NCBI GenBank assembly: GCA_012730045.1
Contig: JAAYBR010000111.1
Span: 1-64,000 of the forward strand
DNA from: Candidatus Hydrogenedentota bacterium
GTDB lineage: Bacteria > Hydrogenedentota > Hydrogenedentia > Hydrogenedentales > CAITNO01
Direction of reading: 5' to 3'
DNA: 64,000 bases
Part shown: piece by piece, positions 56,793 to 64,000 of the stretch
Layout: every line of letters starts with the position of its first letter
Position numbering within the stretch: position 1 is the stretch's first letter
Notes under the pieces: generated by a model
Database searches by the model: none
What the model saw: the letters and a program-made list of their open reading frames with translations, nothing else
Told to the model about the DNA's origin: nothing
Translations under genes and position numbers: made by a program

Positions 56793-57257
56793 TTAGTCAG
56801 CGACCTGGCCGAGGATGTCCTCGGTGCCGGCGTTAGGCGCGCTACCGTCGGTCGTGAAACGGATCACGCCGCTGGCGTCCACGAAAAAGCCGCGCTGACC
56901 GGTGACGCCGATGCTGTCCGGGGTGGCCGCAACCGTAAAGTCTTGGAAGGTGCCGTCGGTTGCGGCAACTCCCAACATTGCCATCCTGTACCCAGCCTTC
57001 ACGCCGGCCCAGTCACCGTCCAAGAAGCTCGGCCCCGTAGTAGGGGTGGTTAGGTCGGTGAACAGATTCGCGTACTGGCCGTTCGCGGACGAGTAGGCCG
57101 TCTGGGCGCCGACGATGGTCTTCAGATTGCCGATGGTGGCCGACTCATTCGACTGCAGGCGGGACCGCAGCAGGTTCGGGATCGCGATGGCCGCGATAAT
57201 CGCGATAATCGCCACAACGATCATCAACTCAATCAACGTGAAACCTTTGTTCTTCAT
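56793..57257 (-). CDS. Type IV pilin-like major subunit
   Basis: 154 residues. Class III prepilin leader MKNKG with cleavage before [21 protein letters not shown]5 of the mature protein present, then [37 protein letters not shown]. The globular part is short and lacks an obvious disulfide pair. GGAGGATGACAG precedes the ATG. It could be the main pilus subunit or a type II secretion pseudopilin of the GspG type; the sigma-54 promoter upstream favours a PilA-like pilin. No pilus assembly genes are nearby. Confidence 0.92.
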   Translation of the reverse strand: MKNKGFTLIELMIVVAIIAIIAAIAIPNLLRSRLQSNESATIGNLKTIVGAQTAYSSANGQYANLFTDLTTPTTGPSFLDGDWAGVKAGYRMAMLGVAATDGTFQDFTVAATPDSIGVTGQRGFFVDASGVIRFTTDGSAPNAGTEDILGQVAD

Positions 57258-57339
57258 TCTGTCATCCTCCAGTTTGGTGACCCAACTTTTTCACGACGGC
57301 ACTTACCGCCGTTTCTTACCAACTTACGCCAAAGAGTCA

Positions 57340-57355
57340 TGCAAGGCCCGTGCCA
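57340..57355 (-). promoter_or_regulatory. Sigma-54 promoter of the pilin gene
   Basis: Minus strand: TTGGCACGGGCCTTGCA, an exact match to TGGCAC-N5-TTGCA with GG at -24 and GC at -12. The leader is about 70 bases. Implies control by an RpoN-dependent activator, as PilR does for pilA elsewhere; no such activator is in the window. Confidence 0.85.
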
Positions 57356-57477
57356 ACGCAACAAGCGGACGGACGGACCGGTTTTTGGCCCGGAAGCGGT
57401 CAAAAAAAAGACCATAAGGGAATTTCATACCTTCAAAAAGGACCAATCCGCGTCATCAGTGACATTTTTTGTCACTT

Positions 57478-57745
57478 GAAGAGGGCGCGGCAAGCGGTGC
57501 CCCTACGATCGTGGGCCCGGGGTCCGCGCATGATCGTGGGCCTGGGGTCCGCGTATGTAGGGGCGCTGCTTGCCGCGCCCCCACGATCGTGGGCCCGGAG
57601 TCCGCGCATGTAGGGGCGCTGCTTGCCGGGCCCCCACGATCGTGGGCCCGGAGTCCGCGCATGTAGGGGCGCTGCTTGCCGGGCCCCCACGATCGTGGGC
57701 CCGGGGTCCGCGCTGTAGGGGCGCTGCTTGCCGCGCCCTCTTCTC
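57478..57745. repeat. REP array downstream of the RAYT gene
   Basis: Units GAGGGCGCGGCAAGC.G.GCCCCTAC and the inverse GTAGGGGCGCTGCTTGCC alternate with a spacer ACGATCGTGGGCCCGG.GTCCGCGC. Several are head-to-tail copies of one composite, the rest inverted. A separate AGTGACA-ttttt-TGTCACT hairpin lies just before it at 57458-57476. The array ends 6 bases from the RAYT stop codon. Confidence 0.9.
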
Positions 57746-57750
57746 CCCGT

Positions 57751-58335
57751 TCACACCTCCCAGGGCATTTCCGGCGGTTTGCCTGGGGAATATTCCCTCA
57801 ACATGTCCGGCGCGGCGTATTCGGGATTCTGCCGGTCGCACTCCCAGCGCGCGGGATTCTCGAGAACGTATCGGCGCACCACGTCAAGCTCTTTTTCATT
57901 TCGAATGACATGCTCATAGTAGTTGCGCTGCCAGAAGCTGCCCGTTCGCTCGAGCATGCGGTTCAGCCGGACAGCCGACTCGGACTTGAAGGCGCGCACC
58001 ACCTGCGCAAGCGTTGGTGCTTTTTTCGTGTCGCAGCCCGAGGAGGCGTCAGAGTCCCCCTCGGCGCGGGTGAGCAGAAACACCGCGTGCACATGATTTG
58101 GCATGACCACTGACACGTCCAGCACCATTCCCGGAGAACGCCGGGACAGCCCGTCCAGTGCGTCCCTCACGAGCCCGCCTGCGGCGTTCAGGCGCATGCA
58201 GCCGTCCATAATCCGCCCCAGATCGGGCGCGCCGGACGTTGTGCAAACAGTAAGGAAATAGGCCCCGGGGGTGCTGTAGTCGTACTCCCCCAGTCGTATG
58301 GACCGCCGATGGTGAATCTTTGGGTCATAGGGCAT
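57751..58335 (-). CDS. REP-associated tyrosine transposase (RAYT, IS200-like)
   Basis: 194 residues. The HUH motif is H81-V-H83 (VVMPNHVHAVFLL). The nucleophile lies in SFWQRNYYEHVIRNEKEL (Y139 or Y140), followed by YVLENPARW, all typical of the Y1 transposase TIGR/RAYT group. The N-terminal RRSIRLGEYDYSTPGAYFLTVCT fits too. The start ATG 58333-58335 has no good ribosome site, suggesting low expression. It lies between two REP arrays, as expected for a single-copy RAYT that mobilises or maintains its cognate REPs. Confidence 0.93.
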   Translation of the reverse strand: MPYDPKIHHRRSIRLGEYDYSTPGAYFLTVCTTSGAPDLGRIMDGCMRLNAAGGLVRDALDGLSRRSPGMVLDVSVVMPNHVHAVFLLTRAEGDSDASSGCDTKKAPTLAQVVRAFKSESAVRLNRMLERTGSFWQRNYYEHVIRNEKELDVVRRYVLENPARWECDRQNPEYAAPDMLREYSPGKPPEMPWEV

Positions 58336-58395
58336 TGCGGGACACCTGGCATGTTGACACCCGGTGATTATACAGGGGCGGAGGGCGTCACGCGA

Positions 58396-58640
58396 GAAGG
58401 AAGAGGGCGCAGCAAGCGGCGCCCCTACGGCCGGGACTGGTCGGCTCTCCCGCACGCGCGAAGAGGGCGCGGCAAGCGGCGCCCCTACGATCGTGGGCCC
58501 GGGGTCCGCGCATGTAGGGGCGCCGCTTGCCGCGCCCTCTTAACGCAAGCACCACTCCCCGCAAGGGCGGATTGGGCGGTGTCATCGTGGGACTCATGGC
58601 ATGCGCCCGTAGGGGCGCCGCTTGCCGCGCCCTCTTCGTT
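58396..58640. repeat. REP array upstream of the RAYT gene
   Basis: Four REP units in two inverted pairs: GGAAGAGGGCGCAGC..., GAAGAGGGCGCGGC... then GTAGGGGCGCCGCTTGCC twice. One pair encloses the same ACGATCGTGGGCCCGG spacer as in the other array. Variant units have GCGGCGCC instead of GCAGCGCC in the stem, with compensating changes on the partner. Confidence 0.9.
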
Positions 58641-58664
58641 CGGGTCTGCCATCCTCCCCGCGGA

Positions 58665-60869
58665 CTACCGAAGCACCGACACCATCCGCTCCCGCCAGGC
58701 CTGCATTTCGGCGGATGCGCCGGGCCCCTCTTCGTTGAGCAGCTCGCGCGCCTCTTCCGCGCGGCCCAGCCTCAGAAGGAGCTGGACGCGCATGGCGCGG
58801 ATTTCGGGGGCGTTGGCGGCGGCGAGTTGGTCGTATTCGCGGGTAAGGTCTTCAAGCCGTTTGGTGAACGGGGGATTGGGCGACAGGACGTGGCGCGGGG
58901 GCGCGCCGGGGGCGCATTGGACGGCGCGCGCCCAGGCCGCTACGGCGGCGGCCTGCCGCCCGTCGGCCCACTCGGCCTCGCCGAGGGCGAACCAGATTTC
59001 GGGCCATGGCGCGGCGGCACCCTCGGCCAGGGCGCGGAGCCGGGACGCGGCCTCCGCCGTCTTCCCCTCCGCGAGGAACATGCGGGCGACGCCGAAGCGG
59101 GCGGCCGCCTCGGGCGTGACGGCCATCCCGCCGCCGCCGACCATGCGCTCCAGAAGAAAGTCCAGGTCTGCGGCCAGCGCCGCCTCGGCGTAATAGGACG
59201 ACCGCGACAGCCCGTCCCCCGCCTCCGCGACCTGCTGTGCGGCGGCATAGGCGTCGTGCGCGCCGGTCCAGTCGCCGCGGGCCTCCGCCGCCAGCCCGGC
59301 CTCCATGCGCTCGGCGAAGGTCTCCGTGGTGCGCGTGAGCCGCTGGAAGGTGAGCTGGTTCACGCACACGAGCCCGCCCAGCGCGAGGAGCAACACCGCC
59401 ACAACGGGGGTGAACCGAAGCGCGCGCGCCCTCTTGGTCCCCCCTCGAGGGGGGTGGCCGCGTCTTCGCGGACGGGGGATGTTCTTGGTGTCCGCCAGCG
59501 CCCCGGAATCCGGAACATCCCCCGGTTCGCTCCCGCGAATCCCCCCCCTGAAGGGGGGACCAAGAGCCGCGAGCCGCTCAGGACCGACTTTCAGGGCGGG
59601 CGCGGCGAGGAGCGCGGCGAGCAGGGGGAACAGCGACAGGGCCTGGAAGGGCTGGATGGCGAGCATCCAGAAGAGCACGCCGGACGATGCAAGGGCAACT
59701 CCCCCCAGCCGAACGCGGGCGCGGTCGCCGGACCGGAGCAAACCGCCGCGGATGCCGGACACAAGGGCACCCCAGAACCACAGATACCCCGCCAGCCCCA
59801 GCACCCCGGTCTCGAAAAGAAGCAGCAGCGGCATGCTGTGGATGGCCGTGCCCATCCAGACATGGCGGTCGGCGGCCGCGCCGATGACGGCGGGCGCGGC
59901 GCCCAGTCCGCAGCCTGTCAGCCAATACTCCGGCAGCAGCCCGAACGCGAGCCGGAACACGTACATGCGCGACGAGAACGAGGGGTCGTCTGGGGAGAAC
60001 ATGCGCATTGCGCGCGCGGCCAGCGTCTGCGGATAGTCCGTCAGGAAGAGCAGCCCGAGTCCCACGAGGGCCGCCGCTGCCGCCGCCAGCAGCGTCCGCC
60101 GCGCGGCGGGGCCGGAGCGTCCGCGGATCGCGGCGAGCAACGCCGCCCCGGCCAGTGCGGCCACGGCGACCAGGCCGCTCCGGGAGAAGGAGATAAGCAC
60201 GCCCGCGAGGGAGACAAGCACCAGAAGAGCCGCCGCCAGGCCGCCGCGCCGTCCGCAAAACAGCAGGGCCGCCGCGGGCAACGCGGCGAGCAGGGGCAGG
60301 ATGCCCTGGTTGAAGTCCGGGGTGGTGACGGCCATGCGCACAAAGGCGCCGCCGCGCAGATCCCCGGCGATGCGCTGCCCGAAATAGGTCTGCGTGCCCG
60401 CGAGGGCCGGGGCCAGAAGGCCCGCCGCGCACGCGACGCCCGCCGCCCCCACCAGCGCCGCCGACACCGCGAGCACCCGCCACCCGAACGCCGCGTCGTC
60501 CGGCGCGCGGAGACAGGGCAGCGCGGTCAGGAACAGCGCGAGGTACAGGGCGTACTGGACCAACAGCGCGCGGGACGCCGCCGGGTCGGCGGAGTGGAAG
60601 TACGACTGCCCGCAGGCGAGGGCGATCAGGAGGACCGGCCCCGCGAAACGGCGCGCCGCCGCGCCCAGCAGGGAAAGCGTGTCGTCGCCGTGCAGCAGCG
60701 CCAGGGGGGCCGACGCCGCGATCAACACGAGCCCCGCCGCCGACGCGACGGTCCCGCCGAAAGGCAGGCGCTGGAAAATCTCCCACGGCCACGCCGCGAG
60801 AAACAGGACCACCGCCCCCGCGCACACGGCGCGGAGGGGGGGCTCAGCCCGCAGGAGGAGCGTCCGCAT
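58665..60869 (-). CDS. O-antigen ligase (Wzy/WaaL-type) with C-terminal TPR region and inserted repeat element
   Basis: 734 residues from ATG 60867-60869. Ten or more membrane helices occupy ~1-440, with GISFSRSG-like (LISFSRSGLVAVAAL) and the periplasmic loop between ~265 and 355, as in O-antigen ligases. Helical TPR-like repeats follow from ~490 to the end (AEARGDWTGAHDAYAAAQQVAEAG, RFGVARMFLAEGKTAEAASRL). Between the last two membrane segments lies a ~43-residue Pro/Gly/Arg-rich insert (PPFRGGIRGSEPGDVPDSG...) encoded by a palindromic element. The start overlaps the upstream TPR gene by 26 bases. Likely role: polymerising or attaching a surface glycan. Confidence 0.8.
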   Translation of the reverse strand: MRTLLLRAEPPLRAVCAGAVVLFLAAWPWEIFQRLPFGGTVASAAGLVLIAASAPLALLHGDDTLSLLGAAARRFAGPVLLIALACGQSYFHSADPAASRALLVQYALYLALFLTALPCLRAPDDAAFGWRVLAVSAALVGAAGVACAAGLLAPALAGTQTYFGQRIAGDLRGGAFVRMAVTTPDFNQGILPLLAALPAAALLFCGRRGGLAAALLVLVSLAGVLISFSRSGLVAVAALAGAALLAAIRGRSGPAARRTLLAAAAAALVGLGLLFLTDYPQTLAARAMRMFSPDDPSFSSRMYVFRLAFGLLPEYWLTGCGLGAAPAVIGAAADRHVWMGTAIHSMPLLLLFETGVLGLAGYLWFWGALVSGIRGGLLRSGDRARVRLGGVALASSGVLFWMLAIQPFQALSLFPLLAALLAAPALKVGPERLAALGPPFRGGIRGSEPGDVPDSGALADTKNIPRPRRRGHPPRGGTKRARALRFTPVVAVLLLALGGLVCVNQLTFQRLTRTTETFAERMEAGLAAEARGDWTGAHDAYAAAQQVAEAGDGLSRSSYYAEAALAADLDFLLERMVGGGGMAVTPEAAARFGVARMFLAEGKTAEAASRLRALAEGAAAPWPEIWFALGEAEWADGRQAAAVAAWARAVQCAPGAPPRHVLSPNPPFTKRLEDLTREYDQLAAANAPEIRAMRVQLLLRLGRAEEARELLNEEGPGASAEMQAWRERMVSVLR
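59431..59566. repeat. CCCCCC-TCGAGG palindromic element inside a coding sequence
   Basis: Terminal repeats CTCTTGGTCCCCCCTCGAGG / CCTGAAGGGGGGACCAAGAG enclose the same nested hairpins as the copy at 53908-54052. The outer bases differ from that copy, yet remain complementary within each copy. The reading frame of the O-antigen ligase gene passes through without a stop. Confidence 0.9.
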
Positions 60870-61644
60870 GCTGTTCCCCCGCCGCGGCAATCTCGTCGCG
60901 CAGGGCGCGCGCCGGCTCCAGATAGTCCCCCCGGCCCTTCGCGACACACTCGTCGAGCATCCGCAAGGCCTCCGCCGCGCCGCCCCGCCGCTGGAGGAGC
61001 CGCGCCGCCGCATAGGCGTTGCCGCCCGACGCGGACAGGGCATGGCCCCGGCGGTAGGCCTCCAGCGCCTCATCGGCGCGGCCCGCCGCCTCATGGGCCT
61101 GCCCCGCGACCAGGCAGGCCTCCGCGCCGTCGCCCGCGTTGTCCTGTTCCCGCGCGGCCCGCTCCCAGGCCGTGGCGGCCTTCGCCAGCTCCTCCGGCCG
61201 GAAATCCCCCTCCAGCGCCCGGCACAGCAGCCGGTAGGCGGGCAGGTAGTCGGAGTTCTCCGCGACACACACCAGCAGCGGCTCCGCCGCCTCGCCCGGG
61301 CGGTTTTCCCGCAGCAGCAGCTCGCCGAGCTGGCGCTGCGCCCATTTGCGCTGGTCCGCGCTCTCAAACTGCATGCCCAGCGCGCGCTGGTAGCCCTCAA
61401 TGGCCGCCTCCGTCAGCCCGCCGTCGGACAGCGACTTCGCCCGCGCCGCCTCCACATCCCCCAGCCGCGCGCTCATGCCCTCGGCAAAGCGCTGCCCGTG
61501 GGCGCCCAGAACATACACCGCCCCGCAGAACACCACCGCCGCCGCCAGCGACAGCCCGGCAAACCACGGGTAGGCCCGCTGGTAGACATCCGGCTCCGGC
61601 GCGGACACGGGGGCGTCCGTCCCATTCTGTTCCTCAACAGCCAT
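60844..61644 (-). CDS. Membrane-anchored TPR protein
   Basis: 266 residues from ATG 61642-61644 (TTGGAG upstream). A short cytoplasmic N-terminus, one transmembrane helix at ~29-48 (WFAGLSLAAAVVFCGAVYVLG), then a row of TPR-like helices facing the periplasm (EAAIEGYQRALGMQFE, AAEPLLVCVAENSDYLPAYRLL, EALEAYRRGHALSAS). Co-transcribed with and overlapping the O-antigen ligase gene, so it may help organise the same glycan machinery. Confidence 0.75.
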   Translation of the reverse strand: MAVEEQNGTDAPVSAPEPDVYQRAYPWFAGLSLAAAVVFCGAVYVLGAHGQRFAEGMSARLGDVEAARAKSLSDGGLTEAAIEGYQRALGMQFESADQRKWAQRQLGELLLRENRPGEAAEPLLVCVAENSDYLPAYRLLCRALEGDFRPEELAKAATAWERAAREQDNAGDGAEACLVAGQAHEAAGRADEALEAYRRGHALSASGGNAYAAARLLQRRGGAAEALRMLDECVAKGRGDYLEPARALRDEIAAAGEQHADAPPAG

Positions 61645-61728
61645 CGCGCACTCCAAGGGCGGCAAAGAAGCGCCGCACACCGCAAATCCTACACGATTCC
61701 CGCCCCCGGAACAACGCCGGAAGAGGGT

Positions 61729-61882
61729 CTCACACGGAGACACGGAGCCGCGGAGAGGAAGACGGAAGAACAGAGGGGAACGGAAAAGAGAAGCCCTGCC
61801 GGCCTTTGGCTCCGGTTTCCCCAACCGTCGTTTGCGGTCTCCTTTGCGGCTCCGTGCCTCCGTGTGAGAACCCTCCGGAGAC
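61729..61882. repeat. ACGGAG-type imperfect palindrome, left of GxxExxY gene B
   Basis: The left arm GAGGGTCTCACACGGAGACA-CGGAGCCGCGGAG pairs with the right arm ...CGGCTCCGTGCCTCCGTG-TGAGAACCCTCC around an ~80-base centre. It ends ~37 bases before the GxxExxY stop. The rest of 61645-61918 holds nothing else recognisable. Confidence 0.85.
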
Positions 61883-61918
61883 AGGAAGAATGAAGGAAGA
61901 AGGCATGGGGCGGGGTTG

Positions 61919-62310
61919 TCAGTCGCTATCGTTCAGATTTCCGGTGACGATGCGGGTGATGCCGTCTTTCATGAGGGATTCCCCGAAGTTGAGCAGGTAG
62001 CCGAGCTTCAGTCCGGTGAGCCGGAGATAGGTCAGCACCTGTTTGCTGTGCGCGGGCAACGCCCGTTCCACGGATTTGAGTTCGACAAGGACTTTGTCCT
62101 CGACGATCAGGTCCGCGCGGAATCCCTCCTCAAACTGAATCCCGCGGACGACAATGGGGATGGGGACCTGCCGCCGCACACGCAACCCCGCTGTTCCAGG
62201 TCATGGGCCAGCACCACCTCATACACCGTCTCCAGCAGGCCCGGCCCCGTGTCCCGGTGCAGGTGGACCGCGCAATCCACCACAACCGTCCCGATCTCAT
62301 TCTCCGTCAT
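61919..62310 (-). pseudogene. GxxExxY protein B, single-base frameshift
   Basis: Starts at ATG 62308-62310 with an excellent AAGGAGGAAG. The first frame gives MTENEIGTVVVDC...HRDTGPGLLETVYEVV with the GxxExxY motif, then after AHDLEQRG the frame changes. The second frame gives LRVRRQVPIPIVVRG, GFRADLIVEDKVLVELKSVE (PD-(D/E)XK-like D...ELK) and YLLNFG. The shift lies in a GGGG run near 62190; restoring one base gives a normal ~130-residue protein. It may be a genuine recent pseudogene or a sequencing error. Confidence 0.85.
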
Positions 62311-62387
62311 GGATTCTTCCTCCTTCTCGCCCCATGCCGGGAGCTTTTTTTTCTCGAATCCCGGTGCGGACGCAAATTCCACAGGAA

Positions 62388-62612
62388 GATGTTCTCACAC
62401 GGAGGCACGGAGACGCGGAGAGGAAGACGGAAGAAAGGAATTCCCAAGTCGTCCTCCTTCCCATATTGTCCTGCATTCTGTTTCCGCGCCCCATCATTTT
62501 CTTTTTGCCCTTTCCTCCCCTGATTCCGCCTTTCTCTCTTCTTGCTTTCTCCCTCTCTTCCGGCTTTCTGCCTTCCTCTCCGCGCCTCCGTGCCTCCGTG
62601 TGAGAACCCTCC
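62388..62612. repeat. ACGGAG-type imperfect palindrome, right of GxxExxY gene B
   Basis: The left arm GTTCTCACACGGAGGCACGG AGACGCGGAGAGGAAG pairs with the right arm ending CTCCGTGTGAGAACCCTCCGG; arms are ~45 bases and nearly identical. The centre is a T/C-rich stretch without motifs. Confidence 0.85.
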
Positions 62613-62717
62613 GGGGCCCGGAAAACGTTGCAACCCGGCCCGCCGCTTAAGTACCGTGTTTGGGGTGGTTTTCGGACGTCACCACACGCGCCGGACGGCG
62701 CGGGGAGTTCATCGGTC

Positions 62718-63755
62718 ATGGCCCCCTTGCGGATTGGATTCATCGGCCTCGGCGGCATCTGCCGCCAGCGGCATGTGCCGGGGCTGCTGCGGCAGCCGGA
62801 CATCGCGTTCACCGCTGTCGCCAACCGGAGCCGGGCCTCGGCCGAGGCGGCGGCCCGCGAATTCGGCATCCCCCTTGTGCTGGACTCGTGGGAGGAGGTC
62901 GTGGCGCGGGACGATGTGGACGCCGTGCTCATCGGCACGTGGCCCTACCTGCACCGGGACATCTCCGTCGCCGCGCTGGCGGCGGGGAAGCATGTCTTCT
63001 GCCAGGCGCGCATGGCCATGAACCTCGCCGAGGCCTTGGATATGCGGGACGCCGCGCGCCGCGTGGGCCGGGTCGCCATGCTGTGCCCGGTGCCCTTCGG
63101 CCTCAGCGTGGACCGCGCCGTGGCGCGGCTGCTGGCGGAGGACGCCCTGGGCGCGGTGCGCTCGGTGCGGGTGATGAGCCTGAACGGCGCGTGGACGGAC
63201 CCCGAGGCCCCCATGAGCTGGCGGAAGGACCACCGCCTGTCGGGGCTCAACATGCAGACCCTCGGCATGCACGCCGAGGTGCTCCACCGCTGGTTCGGCC
63301 CCACGCGCTCGGTGTCGGCCCAGGCCGCCATCCACACGCCGGAGCGCCGCGACCTCACCGGCGAGTTTGTGGAGGTCCGCATCCCCGACCAGGTCTCGGT
63401 GAACGCCGTCCTGGGCGACGGCATCCTCGCGCAGTACCTCATCAGCGGCGTGGCGCCGTTCCCCCGGGAAAGCCTGGAGGTGATCGGCGAGAAGGCCGCC
63501 CTCTTCTATGACATAGACCGCGACCTCCTCAGCCTGACCGGCCCCGACGGCAAGACCGCCCCGGTCGAAATAAGGCCGGACGAGGCCTACAACGTCCGCC
63601 AGTGGCGCGTGGAGGAGGACTTCGTCCGCGCCGTGCGCGAGGGCGCGGAATACCACCCCGATTTCGACGACGGCGTCCGTTACATGCAGGTCGTGCAGGC
63701 CGTGGCGGACAGCGCGGAGTCGGGCGAGACCGTCGAACTGGAGGAGGCGGACTGA
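62718..63755 (+). CDS. Gfo/Idh/MocA-family oxidoreductase
   Basis: 345 residues. The N-terminal Rossmann fold has RIGFIGLGGICRQRHVPGL, VANRSRASAEAAAREFGIP and IGTWPYLHRDISVAALAAGKHV. The usual EKP motif that carries the catalytic-site lysine is replaced by FCQARMAMN. The C-terminal alpha/beta domain has NMQTLGMHAEVLHRWFGPT. Members oxidise or epimerise sugars, inositols and related compounds with NAD(P). ATG 62718 is taken from the homology start. A small unknown gene follows after 3 bases, presumably in the same operon. Confidence 0.88.
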   Translation: MAPLRIGFIGLGGICRQRHVPGLLRQPDIAFTAVANRSRASAEAAAREFGIPLVLDSWEEVVARDDVDAVLIGTWPYLHRDISVAALAAGKHVFCQARMAMNLAEALDMRDAARRVGRVAMLCPVPFGLSVDRAVARLLAEDALGAVRSVRVMSLNGAWTDPEAPMSWRKDHRLSGLNMQTLGMHAEVLHRWFGPTRSVSAQAAIHTPERRDLTGEFVEVRIPDQVSVNAVLGDGILAQYLISGVAPFPRESLEVIGEKAALFYDIDRDLLSLTGPDGKTAPVEIRPDEAYNVRQWRVEEDFVRAVREGAEYHPDFDDGVRYMQVVQAVADSAESGETVELEEAD

Positions 63756-63758
63756 CCC

Positions 63759-64000
63759 ATGGACGACCGTCCCCCCATCCCCGAAAGCGCCGCCCCGGAG
63801 GATCCCCTGCGCCTCGCGGAACTGCGGAACGCCTTCCCGGAGGAACACGCCGGACCCTCCTCCGCCGATGAGGAGGCGAACTGGCGGCTCCTGGTGGAGG
63901 TGATGGCGGGGCGGGTGCTGGCCATGCTGCGGGACCGGCCCCAGAAGCTCTTCAGCGCCCTGTACATGCTCGATGTGCCGGAGCGGGCCTGCCGCGAGGC
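63759..64000 (+). CDS. Small unknown protein (partial, runs off the window)
   Basis: ATG 63759 with GGAGGAGG ten bases upstream; open to the window edge (80 codons). The visible part begins MDDRPPIPESAAPEDP, is acidic and helical, and contains LFSALYMLDVPERACRE. I do not recognise the family. Tight spacing to the oxidoreductase gene suggests co-transcription. Confidence 0.65.
   Translation, partial: MDDRPPIPESAAPEDPLRLAELRNAFPEEHAGPSSADEEANWRLLVEVMAGRVLAMLRDRPQKLFSALYMLDVPERACRE

Noticed and set aside
57478-58640. CRISPR-like appearance of regularly repeated units
   Set aside because: Units alternate orientation, spacers are themselves repeated and no cas gene is present; the RAYT between them explains them as REP arrays.

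Overview
The window is about 64 kb of very GC-rich bacterial chromosome. It shows a Gram-negative envelope (TolC-type channel, RlpA-like protein, type IV pilin), secreted c-type cytochrome/beta-propeller proteins, many secreted glycosidase-like proteins and a dense load of interspersed palindromic repeats. This mix, including HzsA-like haem proteins, DUF4874/DUF4832, DUF2961, YfhO and a RAYT, is what I associate with Planctomycetes or Hydrogenedentota-type genomes. That placement is inference from gene content; there is no rRNA here to test it.

Layout. 1-117 is the tail of an IS30-family transposase. 0.26-14.1 kb holds a YfhO-type membrane protein, a YdjC/ChbG deacetylase, a tandem pair of discoidin-like secreted proteins, an aldo/keto reductase coupled to a haem/SUMF fusion protein, a DUF2784 protein, an unknown secreted protein and a DUF4874/DUF4832 protein. 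A tRNA with anticodon CAT lies at 14.13 kb, followed by a GntP permease, two coupled cobalamin-type radical SAM proteins, a RhaT symporter, a GxxExxY protein and a PQQ-like propeller protein. The core block at 22.3-30.8 kb is gyrB-gyrA, then on the other strand ndk, a 29-residue ribosomal-type protein, a DUF1844 protein and a TolC-like channel. 31.2-49.3 kb contains a GH116-like protein with coaE, a CBM9-like secreted protein, a TIM-barrel hydrolase, a GH43 enzyme, a CHASE hybrid kinase, cinA, an RlpA-like protein, a DUF494/Smg protein, a DUF2961/GH172 protein and pepF. 49.5-64 kb contains an IS110 fragment, a tri-haem HzsA-like protein, a secreted hydratase-like protein, typA, a type IV pilin with a textbook sigma-54 promoter, a RAYT between REP arrays, a TPR protein and O-antigen-ligase pair, a frameshifted GxxExxY gene and a Gfo/Idh/MocA oxidoreductase.

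Functionally the accessory genes point to scavenging of complex carbohydrate: deacetylase, GH43, GH116-like, GH172-like, CBM9-like and TIM-barrel proteins, gluconate- and rhamnose-type transporters, sugar oxidoreductases and secreted haem proteins.

The most unusual theme is the repeat ecology. At least seven palindromic or tandem families are interspersed. Three observations stand out: both GxxExxY genes are bracketed on each side by an imperfect palindrome built from CACGGA units; a RAYT gene sits between two REP arrays with a solo REP pair 27 kb away; and one palindromic element lies in frame inside the O-antigen ligase gene, as Rickettsia palindromic elements do.
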